Shown piece after piece: positions 17,032 to 24,951 of a DNA stretch of 64,000 bases. The position numbers and the translations under genes are program-made. The notes below the pieces were generated by a model that was not told where the DNA came from, searched no databases, and saw nothing but the letters and a program-made list of their open reading frames with translations. Source of the DNA: W-Chloroflexi-9 sp045863195 (GTDB taxonomy: Bacteria; Chloroflexota; Dehalococcoidia; UBA2979); assembly GCA_045863195.1 (NCBI GenBank), contig BTUI01000002.1, positions 186,001-250,000 of the forward strand. Direction: 5' to 3'. The stretch's first letter is position 1. The number at the start of each line of letters is the position of its first letter.

Positions 17032-17876
17032 GCGCTGTTCCGGCGGCGCTGGCGCGCGCGCACTTTCTTCAGCCCGGCCTGGATCATCGTGCGGTACTCA
17101 TCCGTGGAACGGCGCAGCGCCTCCACGTTCTTGAGCGAGATCGACGCTTCACGCATCGCCTCGAAGTAGAGCGCCAGCCGCTCGCCTTCCGGGAAGGCGT
17201 CCGGGTGGGTGGTGAGCCAGGTGCGCGCGTCCTCTTCTGACCAGAAGAGATTGTTGGTGCCTCAGGTCCCGCCCCGGAGCAGGTAGAGCGACTCCGGGTC
17301 GGTGCCGGAGACCTCGCCGTCCTCGAACCGCACGCGCATCCGCCGGTGCGTCTGCGTGCAGGCGTCCTCGATGGTGAGCCGGTGGTCGGGGTAGTTGCCG
17401 CTGACCAGCAGCAAGAAGTCGACCGCTCAGGGGACGTTGAAGGCGGCTTCGCCCTCCACGCGCACGGTATGGAACTGGAGTCCCGTCCCCTGCAGGAAGC
17501 GCGACAGGTCCGGCGCGATCCGCCCGCGGACGAGGAACCCGGTCGCCGTCAGGACGCGCCGCGCGATGTTCGCGTCCGCCTCGTCCAGCCCCGCGCGTTC
17601 GGTCGCCTCGGCCAGCGAGACGCCATCCACGAGGTGACGTGCGACGAGCTTCTCGTCTTCGGTGAGCGTGAGCGTGTAGGGCGTGGCGCCGTACCCGGCG
17701 ACCGGCTTCCACGCCGCCTTCGAGCGCTGGAGCGCGGCGAAGAGGCGGAGCCGCTGCGCCGTGTCGCGAGGTAGCCCCAGGGAGTCCTGCGCCTGCTGCA
17801 CGGTGGACACGTCCAGGTGTCGCCGCCAGCGGCGCTTGAGCAGGTCGAGGACGGTGGCATCGGTGGTCGTGGCCAT
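17028..17876 (-). CDS. MerB-family organomercurial lyase-like selenoprotein with two Sec codons
   Basis: Reading through two in-frame TGA codons (17427-17429 and 17262-17264) gives an uninterrupted 282-residue protein ending in TAG. Sec150 sits in NVP-U-AVD and Sec205 in GGT-U-GTNNLFW. They align with MerB Cys96 (in WCALD, with Asp99 kept as Asp153) and Cys159; a further Cys in IEDACTQT aligns with MerB Cys117. The N-terminal half carries a winged-helix-like segment (GVSLAEATERAGLDEADANI) as in MerB, plus about 50 extra residues. MerB cleaves carbon-mercury bonds. Each TGA is followed by a SECIS-like hairpin. No merA, merR or mercury transporter is adjacent. Alignment is from memory of the family; the recoding rests on the sequence. 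Confidence 0.82.
17231..17250 (-). promoter_or_regulatory. SECIS-like hairpin after the second UGA of the MerB-like gene
   Basis: In the mRNA the UGA at 17264-17262 is followed after 18 nt by the apical loop UGGUCA (17243-17238). The loop closes a perfect 6-bp stem, CUCUUC (17249-17244) with GAAGAG (17237-17232), extended by a U-G wobble (17250 with 17231). Distance, stem length and a G in the first two loop positions fit the bacterial SECIS model. Confidence 0.8.
17384..17424 (-). promoter_or_regulatory. SECIS-like hairpin after the first UGA of the MerB-like gene
   Basis: After the UGA at 17429-17427, 19 nt lead to the loop UGGUCA (17407-17402), closed by a 7-bp stem UUGCUGC (17414-17408) with GCGGCAA (17401-17395). 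Below an internal loop a second 5-bp stem pairs GGUCG (17424-17420) with CGACC (17388-17384). The loop is identical to that of the second hairpin in the same gene. Confidence 0.8.
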
Positions 17877-17882
17877 GCGCGC

Positions 17883-17888
17883 AGTATC
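17883..17888 (-). promoter_or_regulatory. -10 hexamer of a probable leaderless transcript for the MerB-like gene
   Basis: On the minus strand GATACT ends 6 nt before the ATG at 17876, preceded by G-G-T-G. No Shine-Dalgarno is present. Confidence 0.45.
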
Positions 17889-17983
17889 ACCGATGTACGG
17901 CGGTGCCGCATCGGTGCGTGCGGTGCGGCGAACGTGCGGGGAGGGGTATGCTATCCGCTGGCGGGTGGGGTGGAGTCGTCTGC

Positions 17984-19444
17984 ATGCCCGGCCGCCGTGC
18001 GCTTCGCGCGACCCTGCTGGCGATGATCTTCGCCCTGCTGGTGACGCCCCTGGCCCCCGCCGCCGTGGCGGCGCCGCCCACCGAGACCGCCTCGCGCCCC
18101 GTCAGCGGCGACCCCCTCGAGCCCGGCAGTACCGCGATCGTCCGTGGCGACGGCGAGTGCCTGCGCATGCGTGACGTGCCGGGCCTGTCGGGTACCCGCA
18201 TCGATTGCATCCCGGACGGCGCCACCGTCACCGTGCTCCCGAACGTCGCCCACGCCGACGGTTACCGCTGGCAGTTCGTCATGTTCCGCCAGCGCACCGG
18301 CTGGGTGGCGGACGAGTTCCTGGAGGCGTACACCGGCCCGCCCCTGACCGAGGGCTGCAACGCCGCCTCGTCGCTCGCGCCGGGGTTCACCGGCGGGGTG
18401 CCCTCGCGCGGGTTCGGCCTCGTGGTGTGGGGCGGCGGCACGACGGCCGGCGTGCAGACGACGGCGATGTCGCGGGGTTGCTCGCCCCGCGCGGTCTGGG
18501 CGAACGGCCCGGGCGGCGGCCTCATCGGGTTCACGTTCGGGGCGCCGGACTTCGTGAACCGCGCGTGGCTCGTGGCGTTCCCGGGCGGCCAGATCGCGGG
18601 CGGCACGCCGCTCATGCTGGTCTGCGAGCCGCGCACCGACGGCGCCGCGATCAGCACCATCCCCGCGCCTGCGCCTCGTGGCACCGCGCCGCGCCTCACG
18701 GGCGTGCCGGCGCCGTCCGTGGCCGCCCGTGCCGCGGTCGTGGTCGACGAGGCCTCCGGGGCGGTGCTGTACGACCAGAACGCGTACGAGTCGGTGCCGC
18801 CGGCGAGCCTGACGAAGATCGTCACCGCCATCCTCGCGATCGAGGGCGGCGACCTGGACTCGTGGGTACACGTGGCGGACGTGGACTACCGGCAGATGCC
18901 GGGGAGCAGCGTGGTCGGCCTCGTGCCGGGTGACTGCTTCCGGCTGCGCGACCTCGTGTACGGCCTCATGCTCCCGTCCGGCAACGACGCGGCGCTCGCG
19001 ATCGCACGGCACCTCGCCGGGTCGGATGCGGCCTTCGTGCACCAGATGAACACGCTCATGGCGCGCCTCGGCGTCACGGGGAGCGCCTTCACCGACCCGC
19101 ACGGCCTCGGCAGCGCGCAGCACAACATGTCCGCCTACGACATCGCCATGGTGTCGAGGTACGCGATGACGCTGCCCGCGTTCCGGGAGGTGGTGAACGC
19201 GCGCTCCTGGACCGCGACCGGTGACCGCGACCTGTCGATGCTGAACGTGAACGCGTTCCTCGGGCAGTACCAGGGCGGCGACGGTGTGAAGACCGGCTTT
19301 ACGGAGGAGGCCGGGCGCACGCTTGCCGCCTCCGCGACGCGCGACGGCCGCCGTCTGTACGTCGTGCTGCTGAACGCGAACGACCGCTACGCGGACGCCC
19401 GCACCCTGCTCGACTGGGCGTTCACGAACCACACCTGGGACTAG
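17984..19444 (+). CDS. Exported D-alanyl-D-alanine carboxypeptidase with N-terminal SH3-like domain
   Basis: A 486-residue serine-type (PBP5-like) D,D-carboxypeptidase that trims peptidoglycan stem peptides. After a signal peptide (about residues 5-30) comes an SH3-like region (GSTAIVRGDGECLRMRDVPG to RTGWVADEFLEAY), a Cys-containing middle part, and a peptidase S11 domain with SLTK, SGND and KTGFT motifs in the expected order. A TATGCT -10-like hexamer is at 17947-17952 and GGTGGAG precedes the ATG at 17984; an in-frame ATG at 17948 overlaps that hexamer and is less likely. It is divergent from the MerB-like gene. Confidence 0.88.
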   Translation: MPGRRALRATLLAMIFALLVTPLAPAAVAAPPTETASRPVSGDPLEPGSTAIVRGDGECLRMRDVPGLSGTRIDCIPDGATVTVLPNVAHADGYRWQFVMFRQRTGWVADEFLEAYTGPPLTEGCNAASSLAPGFTGGVPSRGFGLVVWGGGTTAGVQTTAMSRGCSPRAVWANGPGGGLIGFTFGAPDFVNRAWLVAFPGGQIAGGTPLMLVCEPRTDGAAISTIPAPAPRGTAPRLTGVPAPSVAARAAVVVDEASGAVLYDQNAYESVPPASLTKIVTAILAIEGGDLDSWVHVADVDYRQMPGSSVVGLVPGDCFRLRDLVYGLMLPSGNDAALAIARHLAGSDAAFVHQMNTLMARLGVTGSAFTDPHGLGSAQHNMSAYDIAMVSRYAMTLPAFREVVNARSWTATGDRDLSMLNVNAFLGQYQGGDGVKTGFTEEAGRTLAASATRDGRRLYVVLLNANDRYADARTLLDWAFTNHTWD

Positions 19445-19498
19445 CCGGGAACCATCCCGCCGCGTCCTGCGTCATAACGACGTGTGGAGGTGGCGGCG

Positions 19499-19915
19499 AT
19501 GCGACGACTCGGCCGATGGCTCGCGGGTGGACTACTCGCGGTGGTGCTGACGGGCGCGGTCGGCTGGACGCCGGCCGACATTGCCGGCGGCAACCCCGCG
19601 CCGCCGAGGCCTGATGCGAGCGACGCCGCAGGCACGCCCCACTTCTCGGTCGTGCAGGCGCTGTCGAGCGGCTTCGGCGAACCGATGCGCGTGAACGGCT
19701 TTCTCGTGATCGCGGACGGTGAGACGCGCCTCTGTCAGGCGCTCACCCGCTCGCTCCCGCCTCGGTGCGCGGGGACGTCGCTGGCCGTCGCCGGGCTCGA
19801 CCTCACGGGGCTGCCGCTCGTGTCCGTGGAGGACGTCACGTGGTCGGGCCAGCCGGTCGACCTCTTCGGGACGGTGTCGGACGGCACGCTGACCTCGGTG
19901 CTGCACCTGCGCTAA
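19499..19915 (+). CDS. Small exported protein of unknown function
   Basis: A 138-residue protein with a signal peptide (MRRLGRWLAGGLLAVVLTGA, about residues 1-25). The mature part contains RVNGFLVIADGETRLCQALT, LPPRCAG and DLTGLPLVSVEDVTWSGQPV. The two Cys could form one disulfide. I recall similar secreted proteins in Actinobacteria without assigned function. The ATG at 19499 has a perfect Shine-Dalgarno (GGAGGTGG); the GTG at 19484 has none. Confidence 0.7.
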   Translation: MRRLGRWLAGGLLAVVLTGAVGWTPADIAGGNPAPPRPDASDAAGTPHFSVVQALSSGFGEPMRVNGFLVIADGETRLCQALTRSLPPRCAGTSLAVAGLDLTGLPLVSVEDVTWSGQPVDLFGTVSDGTLTSVLHLR

Positions 19916-20030
19916 CGGCGGCTCACAGCCCGAGCTCGCGCTCCAGCGCACGCCGAGCGGCTCGGGGCGGATGCCGCCGTCCACCAACGGCTCGACGATG
20001 CGGCTCCACTCTCGCAGTGTGGAGACGCAA

Positions 20031-20058
20031 CAGGGGCCGCCCACCTGGGCGGCCCCTG
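20031..20058 (-). terminator. Terminator of the substrate-binding protein gene
   Basis: A 12-bp perfect stem (CAGGGGCCGCCC, 20031-20042, with 20047-20058) closes an ACCT loop 27 nt beyond the minus-strand stop. Between 19916 and 20030 I see no gene; a short minus-strand frame there ending ALERELGL could be a decayed gene end but is too short to call. Confidence 0.75.
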
Positions 20059-20085
20059 CCGTGGAGCGCCGGGCGTGGTGGAGGA

Positions 20086-21759
20086 CTAGTCCTTCATCCA
20101 CACCTTCCGGATGTCGATGAACCAGGACTGCGGTTGGACGAAGCCCTGCACCTTCGGGGAGAGCACCCGGAGGTTGAGGTCGTGCACGGTCACGAGGACC
20201 GGCGCGTCCTTCATCATCGTGGACTGGAACTGCTTCAGGAGCCGGTCCTGCTCCGCCTTGTCGAAGGTCTCCTGCGCCTGGAAGTACAGGGCGTCGGTCG
20301 CCTCGGAGAAGTAGCCGGACTGGTTGCAGCAGCCGTTCGGGGCAATGTACGCACCCACGTAGGAGCGGAAGCCCGTGGGGGCGACCGGCGCCAGCGAGAT
20401 GTACGACATGTCGTACTGCGACCAGTTCGGGTTGTGGAACCCCTCGCGCAGCGCGGTGAGGATGTTGTTCCACTCGAGCGGGATCAGTTCGACATCGACG
20501 CCGACCGCGGCGAGGTCCTGCTTCAGCTTCTCGTTCATGGGGCCGGGGAACATGTTCCCGGAGCCGCCGGTCGGGTAAATCATCTTCAGCGAGAGGCCGT
20601 CCGCGAAGCCGGCCTCAGCGAGGAGGGCCTTCGCCTTCTCCGGATCGTAGGTATAGCCCTGCCACGTCTCGTCGTACCAGGGGTGCCCCTCGTAGAGGTA
20701 CTGCGTGGCGGGGAAGCCGATGTTGTTGATGAGGACAGACGTGCCCTCGCGGTCCACGGCGTAGTTCAGGGCCTGCCGGACGCGGACGTCGTGCAGGGCG
20801 CTGCCCTCGTTGGTGTTCAGCTGGTACGTGATCACGTGCGGGTAGTTCTTCAGGTAGATCTGGAACCCGCTCGCCTCCAGCAGGGAGACGGAGTCCGGCG
20901 GCGGCAGTTCCGCCCAGTCAATGTCACCGGCCTGCAGCGCCGCGAGGCGGGTCGCCGGCTCGGGCATCGGCAGCAGCACGATCTTGTCGAGCGACGGACG
21001 CCCGTCCCAGTACTGCTCGAACGCCTCGAGCTCCATCACCTGGCCATCGACGTACTTGGTCATCTTGAACGGGCCGGTGCCGGTCGCGCTCTTGATGTAG
21101 TCGTCGTTGCCGACGGCCATCACCACCTCCGGCGAGGGGAAGTAGATGTAGGCGAGGTCGTACGGCAGGAAGGCGTTCGGGGCCTTCGTCGTGATGGCGA
21201 TCGTGTAATCGTCCACCTTCTCCCACTTGGCGATCGACGCGAGCGACGAGCCGTTCGTGGAGGCCAGGTTGGCGTCGTAGTACTCGAACTCCTTGTCGGC
21301 GATGCGCCGGTACTGGAAGACCGTGTCGTCCGCGTCGAACGTGGTGCCGTCGTGGAACGTCACACCCTCGCGCAGCTTGAACGTCCAGGTGAGGTTGTCC
21401 TCCGACAGGGTGAAGGACTCGGCGAGCGCCAGCTCCGGCTCCGGCACCGTGTCACCCTGGTAGGTGGTCCACCGGTAGAGCGCGTCATAGATCTGGTAGC
21501 CGACGAAGCGCCGGCCCTCGAAGCCCTCGTTGGGGGGCGTGTTGGGGAACGGCAGGTTGCCGGCCGTGAGGCCGATGCGCAACGTGCCGCCGGTCCCGCT
21601 GGTGTCCACCGGCGCTGACGCGGCGTTCGACCCGACCGGGAGCGTGGCCGTGGCGTCGCCGCCAGCAGCCGTGTCGCCCGATCCACAGGCCGTCAGCACC
21701 GCGGCGGCGAGGAACCCCAGCAGGGCCGGGGCCGCACCCCGGATCCGCTTGATGTTCAA
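20086..21759 (-). CDS. Oligopeptide-type ABC transporter substrate-binding lipoprotein
   Basis: A 557-residue family 5 solute-binding protein. The lipobox is LTAC within LGFLAAAVLTACGSGD (Cys about residue 23), followed by a Gly/Ala/Thr-rich linker. The family signature includes WTFKLREGVTFHDGTTFDAD and VRQALNYAVDRE. The start is taken as TTG at 21759, preceded by GGAGGTGTGGT. It is divergent from the two ATPase and two permease genes beginning at 22044 and is the likely binding component of that importer. The ligand may be a peptide or an amide, as an amidase ends the operon. Confidence 0.9.
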   Translation of the reverse strand: MNIKRIRGAAPALLGFLAAAVLTACGSGDTAAGGDATATLPVGSNAASAPVDTSGTGGTLRIGLTAGNLPFPNTPPNEGFEGRRFVGYQIYDALYRWTTYQGDTVPEPELALAESFTLSEDNLTWTFKLREGVTFHDGTTFDADDTVFQYRRIADKEFEYYDANLASTNGSSLASIAKWEKVDDYTIAITTKAPNAFLPYDLAYIYFPSPEVVMAVGNDDYIKSATGTGPFKMTKYVDGQVMELEAFEQYWDGRPSLDKIVLLPMPEPATRLAALQAGDIDWAELPPPDSVSLLEASGFQIYLKNYPHVITYQLNTNEGSALHDVRVRQALNYAVDREGTSVLINNIGFPATQYLYEGHPWYDETWQGYTYDPEKAKALLAEAGFADGLSLKMIYPTGGSGNMFPGPMNEKLKQDLAAVGVDVELIPLEWNNILTALREGFHNPNWSQYDMSYISLAPVAPTGFRSYVGAYIAPNGCCNQSGYFSEATDALYFQAQETFDKAEQDRLLKQFQSTMMKDAPVLVTVHDLNLRVLSPKVQGFVQPQSWFIDIRKVWMKD

Positions 21760-22043
21760 ACCACACCTCCGACTGTTCTCCCCTCGGATGGCCCGAGGGG
21801 TCCTCTGGTGCACGGCACGCTACGCACCGCGATTTGCACGCGCGTGACCGCACGATGAAGCCTCCGTGACGCCTCGCTCTCCCGGCTGTCTCTGGCTCGT
21901 TACGGCTGCGTGACGCGTCAGGCGGCGGATGCAGCGCAGAAACATTCGCGCAGGAACAGCGTCACTCACGATTCACGCCCGGGTCACGAGCGCGTCACGC
22001 GCCCCCCGTACGGTCATCACCGACACGGACGAGGAGGACGCCC
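21760..22043. promoter_or_regulatory. Divergent control region with clustered GTGAC/GTCAC sites
   Basis: The 284-nt gap between the binding-protein gene and the ATPase gene contains repeated GTGAC or GTCAC pentamers at 21844, 21866, 21910, 21961, 21983 and 21994. One lies next to a perfect palindrome, TGACGCGTCA (21911-21920). The repetition suggests binding sites of one dimeric regulator serving both divergent units. No regulator gene is adjacent. The binding protein is unknown. Confidence 0.4.
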
Positions 22044-23069
22044 ATGGCCGTTCAGGCTCCACTACGCAGGGACGTTGAGCAGCCGTCTGCACCGGTGTTG
22101 AAGCCCGGTGAGCCGTTGCTGCAGGTGCGTGGTCTGACTACGCGCTTCCCAACCAAGAACGGCTGGCTCACCGCCGTGAACGAGGTCTCCTATGACCTGC
22201 AGCCCGGGCGGGTGCTGGGTGTGCTCGGCGAGTCCGGGTCCGGCAAGAGCGCCATGCTCCGCACGATCCTCGGACTCCAGCCGCACACGGCGCAGATTTC
22301 CGGCGAGGTCATCCTCAACGGCCGCGACCTGATCGCGATGTCCCCGCGCGAGCGCAGCGAGATCCGCGGCTCGTGGGTCTCGATGGTGTTCCAGGACCCG
22401 ATGACGGCGCTGGACCCGGTGTTCACCGTGGAGCAGCAGCTCGTCGAGACGATCCGGCGTCACAGCGACCTCTCGAAGAAGGAGGCCATGGAGCGCGCCC
22501 TCGAACTCCTCACGCTCGTGCAGATCCCCTCACCGGAGCGCCGGCTGAAGGCGTACCCCTTCGAGCTCTCCGGCGGCATGCGGCAGCGCGTCGTCATTGC
22601 CCTCGCGCTGGTGTCCAACCCCACGCTGCTGCTCGCGGACGAGCCGACGACGGCGCTGGACGTCACCGTGCAGGCGCGCGTGCTAGACCTGTTCCGCGAT
22701 CTGAAGAGCCGCCTGGGCATGGCGGTCATCTTCGTCACCCACGACCTGGCGGTCGCCGCCGAGATCGCGGACGAGATCGCCGTGATGTACGCGGGCCGCA
22801 TCGTGGAGCAGGGGACCGTCGAGGACATCGTCCGCTCGCCGCAGCACCCGTACACGCGCGGCCTGCTGGAGGCCAACGTGCGCCCCGGACAGACGGAGCG
22901 CCCCGAGGCGGTCCCGGGGTCCCCGCCGAACCTCGCCAAGCTGCCCCCGGGCTGCGCGTTCGCCCCGCGGTGCACGGTCGCGGAGGAGCGCTGCTGGGAG
23001 GCGCTCCCCGGCCTGGTCTCACTCACCCCCTCGCACAGCGCTCGCTGTGTGCTGGTGTCCGGCTCCTAG
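22044..23069 (+). CDS. ABC transporter ATP-binding protein (OppD/DppD-like)
   Basis: A 341-residue ATPase of the dipeptide/oligopeptide importer family. Walker A is GESGSGKSA (about residues 68-76), the ABC signature LSGGMRQRV and Walker B LLLADEPTTALDV. The C-terminal region PPGCAFAPRCTVAEERC is the family's Cys-rich extension. It is the first gene of a tight operon: OppD-like, DppB-like, DppC-like, OppF-like, AtzG-like, amidase, with gaps of about 2 to 20 nt. Confidence 0.94.
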   Translation: MAVQAPLRRDVEQPSAPVLKPGEPLLQVRGLTTRFPTKNGWLTAVNEVSYDLQPGRVLGVLGESGSGKSAMLRTILGLQPHTAQISGEVILNGRDLIAMSPRERSEIRGSWVSMVFQDPMTALDPVFTVEQQLVETIRRHSDLSKKEAMERALELLTLVQIPSPERRLKAYPFELSGGMRQRVVIALALVSNPTLLLADEPTTALDVTVQARVLDLFRDLKSRLGMAVIFVTHDLAVAAEIADEIAVMYAGRIVEQGTVEDIVRSPQHPYTRGLLEANVRPGQTERPEAVPGSPPNLAKLPPGCAFAPRCTVAEERCWEALPGLVSLTPSHSARCVLVSGS

Positions 23070-23078
23070 GAGGCTGCG

Positions 23079-24023
23079 ATGGCGATGGTGATCTTCCGCC
23101 GGCTGGGCATGGCCGTCCCGACCCTCCTGGGCGTGTCGCTGCTCATCTGGCTGCTGCTGTCGATCCTCCCGGGCGACCCGCTCGTCGCGCTCCTGCCGCA
23201 GGACGCCACGCCCGAGGACCGCGCTGCGCTCGAGGAGTCGCTGGGCCTCGACCAGCCGTTGCCGGTCCGATACGTGCAGTGGCTCGGCAACGTGGTGCAG
23301 GGCGACTTCGGCTACTCGCCGTTCCGCCGCCGCGACGTCTCCGAGTTGATCTCGACGGCGTGGAAGAACACCGCCGTCCTGGCGGCGGTCTCCGCCACGG
23401 TCGGCCTGTCGCTCGGGCTGCTCGCCGGCACGGTGGCCGGGGTCTATCGAGGGCGATGGATCGACCGGGTGGTGACGAGCTCGGCGATTGTCGGGCTGAG
23501 TGTGCCCTCGTTCTGGGTGGCGATCCTGCTGCTCATCATCTTCTCGGCGGAACTGAAGATCCTGCCCGCGGGCGGACGCGCGGACCTCGCTGACGGGCTC
23601 TTCAACTACGCGAAGTACCTCGTGATGCCGGTCATCGCCGGGTCGCTCATCACCATCGCGATCACGGCACGGGTGGCCCGCGCGAGCATCGTGGAGACGT
23701 ACCAGGCCGAATTCGTGGAACTGCTGCGCGCGAAAGGCCTGCGCGAGTGGCAGGTGCTGGTGCACGTGGGCAAGAACGCAGTGTCGCCGGTGCTCACCAC
23801 CGCCGGCCTGCAGGTGGGTTACCTGCTCGGTGGGTCGGTCCTCATCGAGACCATCTACTCGTGGCCGGGCCTGGGGCAGCTCGTCTTCAACGCGATCGCG
23901 GCGCGCGACCTGCTGGTGGTGCAGGCGACCACGCTGCTCATCGCCGTCACGTTCGTCCTGCTGAACCTGGCGGTGGACATCCTTCAGGTCACGTTCGACC
24001 CGCGCCAGAAGCGCGCGGCCTAG
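23079..24023 (+). CDS. ABC transporter permease (DppB-like)
   Basis: A 314-residue inner-membrane permease with about six transmembrane segments. The N-terminus FRRLGMAVPTLLGVSLLIWL, the LPGDPL segment and the EAA-type loop (EFVELLRAKGLREWQVLVHV) identify the DppB/OppB family. It starts 9 nt after the OppD-like gene, with AGGAGG upstream of the ATG. Confidence 0.94.
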   Translation: MAMVIFRRLGMAVPTLLGVSLLIWLLLSILPGDPLVALLPQDATPEDRAALEESLGLDQPLPVRYVQWLGNVVQGDFGYSPFRRRDVSELISTAWKNTAVLAAVSATVGLSLGLLAGTVAGVYRGRWIDRVVTSSAIVGLSVPSFWVAILLLIIFSAELKILPAGGRADLADGLFNYAKYLVMPVIAGSLITIAITARVARASIVETYQAEFVELLRAKGLREWQVLVHVGKNAVSPVLTTAGLQVGYLLGGSVLIETIYSWPGLGQLVFNAIAARDLLVVQATTLLIAVTFVLLNLAVDILQVTFDPRQKRAA

Positions 24024-24033
24024 GAGGCGCACC

Positions 24034-24942
24034 ATGGCAACCTTCAACCCGCCTGCCGGCTCCATCGCCGCGAAGTGGCGCGAGGCGGACGCCCCCTCGG
24101 CGCCGGAGTCCTACCTGCAGGCGGCGCGCCGGCGCTTCCTGAAGAACCGCACTGGCCTCGTCGCACTTGGCGTGCTGATGCTGCTGGCGCTGGGCGCGGT
24201 GTTCGCCCCGGTGCTCACGCCGTACGACCCGATCGTCGGGACGCCGGTGGACCGTCTCAAGGGCCTTGGCGCCGCCGGGCATCCGCTGGGGACGGACGAG
24301 CAGGGGCGTGACATGCTCACGCGCCTGCTGTACGGCGGCCGCCTGTCGCTCGTCGCCGGCCTCACGCCGGTGGTCATCGCGACAGTGATCGGGACGGCGC
24401 TCGGCTCCTTCTCGGGCTACGTGAAGGGGTGGGTGGCGGCGCTGATCATGCGCGCGATGGACATGCTGTACGCGTTCCCGACCGTGCTCCTGGCCATCGC
24501 CGTCTCCGCCTCGCTCGGCCCTGGCCTCACCAACGTCATCATCGCGATGACCGTCGTCTACATCGCCCCGATCGCCCGCGTGGCTGAGGCGGCGACGCGG
24601 CGGGTGGTCGTCGCCGAGTACATCGAGGCGGCGCGCCTCACGGGGGCGAGCACGCCGAAGATCCTGCTCACGCAGGTGCTGGCGAACATCTTCAGCCCGA
24701 TCTTCGTCTACGCGTCCGGCCTCGTGGGCCTGTCGATCGTGATCGCGGCCAGCCTCTCCTTCCTCGGCCTGGGCGTGAAGCCGCCGGCGCCGGAGTGGGG
24801 ATTCATGCTCAACGCCCTCCGCGGCACCATCTACGTCAACCCGTGGGTGGCGGCGCTGCCGGGCTTCTTCATCTTCCTGACGTCCATCTCGTTCAACCTG
24901 CTCGCGGACGCGATCCGCGACTCGCTGGACGTGCGGGGATAG
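24034..24942 (+). CDS. ABC transporter permease (DppC-like)
   Basis: A 302-residue permease with the N-terminal OppC-type segment (RRRFLKNRTGLVALGVLMLL), the GTDEQGRDMLTRLLYGGRLS motif and an EAA loop (EYIEAARLTGASTPKILLTQ). It pairs with the DppB-like permease to form the pore. It follows that gene after 10 nt, with AGGAGG before its ATG. Confidence 0.94.
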   Translation: MATFNPPAGSIAAKWREADAPSAPESYLQAARRRFLKNRTGLVALGVLMLLALGAVFAPVLTPYDPIVGTPVDRLKGLGAAGHPLGTDEQGRDMLTRLLYGGRLSLVAGLTPVVIATVIGTALGSFSGYVKGWVAALIMRAMDMLYAFPTVLLAIAVSASLGPGLTNVIIAMTVVYIAPIARVAEAATRRVVVAEYIEAARLTGASTPKILLTQVLANIFSPIFVYASGLVGLSIVIAASLSFLGLGVKPPAPEWGFMLNALRGTIYVNPWVAALPGFFIFLTSISFNLLADAIRDSLDVRG

Positions 24943-24951
24943 GAGCGCGCC

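Noticed and set aside
17149..17712. A 187-codon minus-strand frame within the MerB-like gene in another reading frame
   Set aside because: It is Arg/Gly-rich with no family resemblance; the frame with UGA codons matches MerB along its whole length.
17028..17876. A simple pseudogene interpretation of the MerB-like frame
   Set aside because: Two independent nonsense codons at exactly the two catalytic Cys positions, each with the same hairpin loop and no frameshift, are improbable as random decay.
19922..20027. A minus-strand tail resembling the end of a gene (ALERELGL)
   Set aside because: It is only about 35 codons, lacks a start and matches nothing I recognise; it may be chance.
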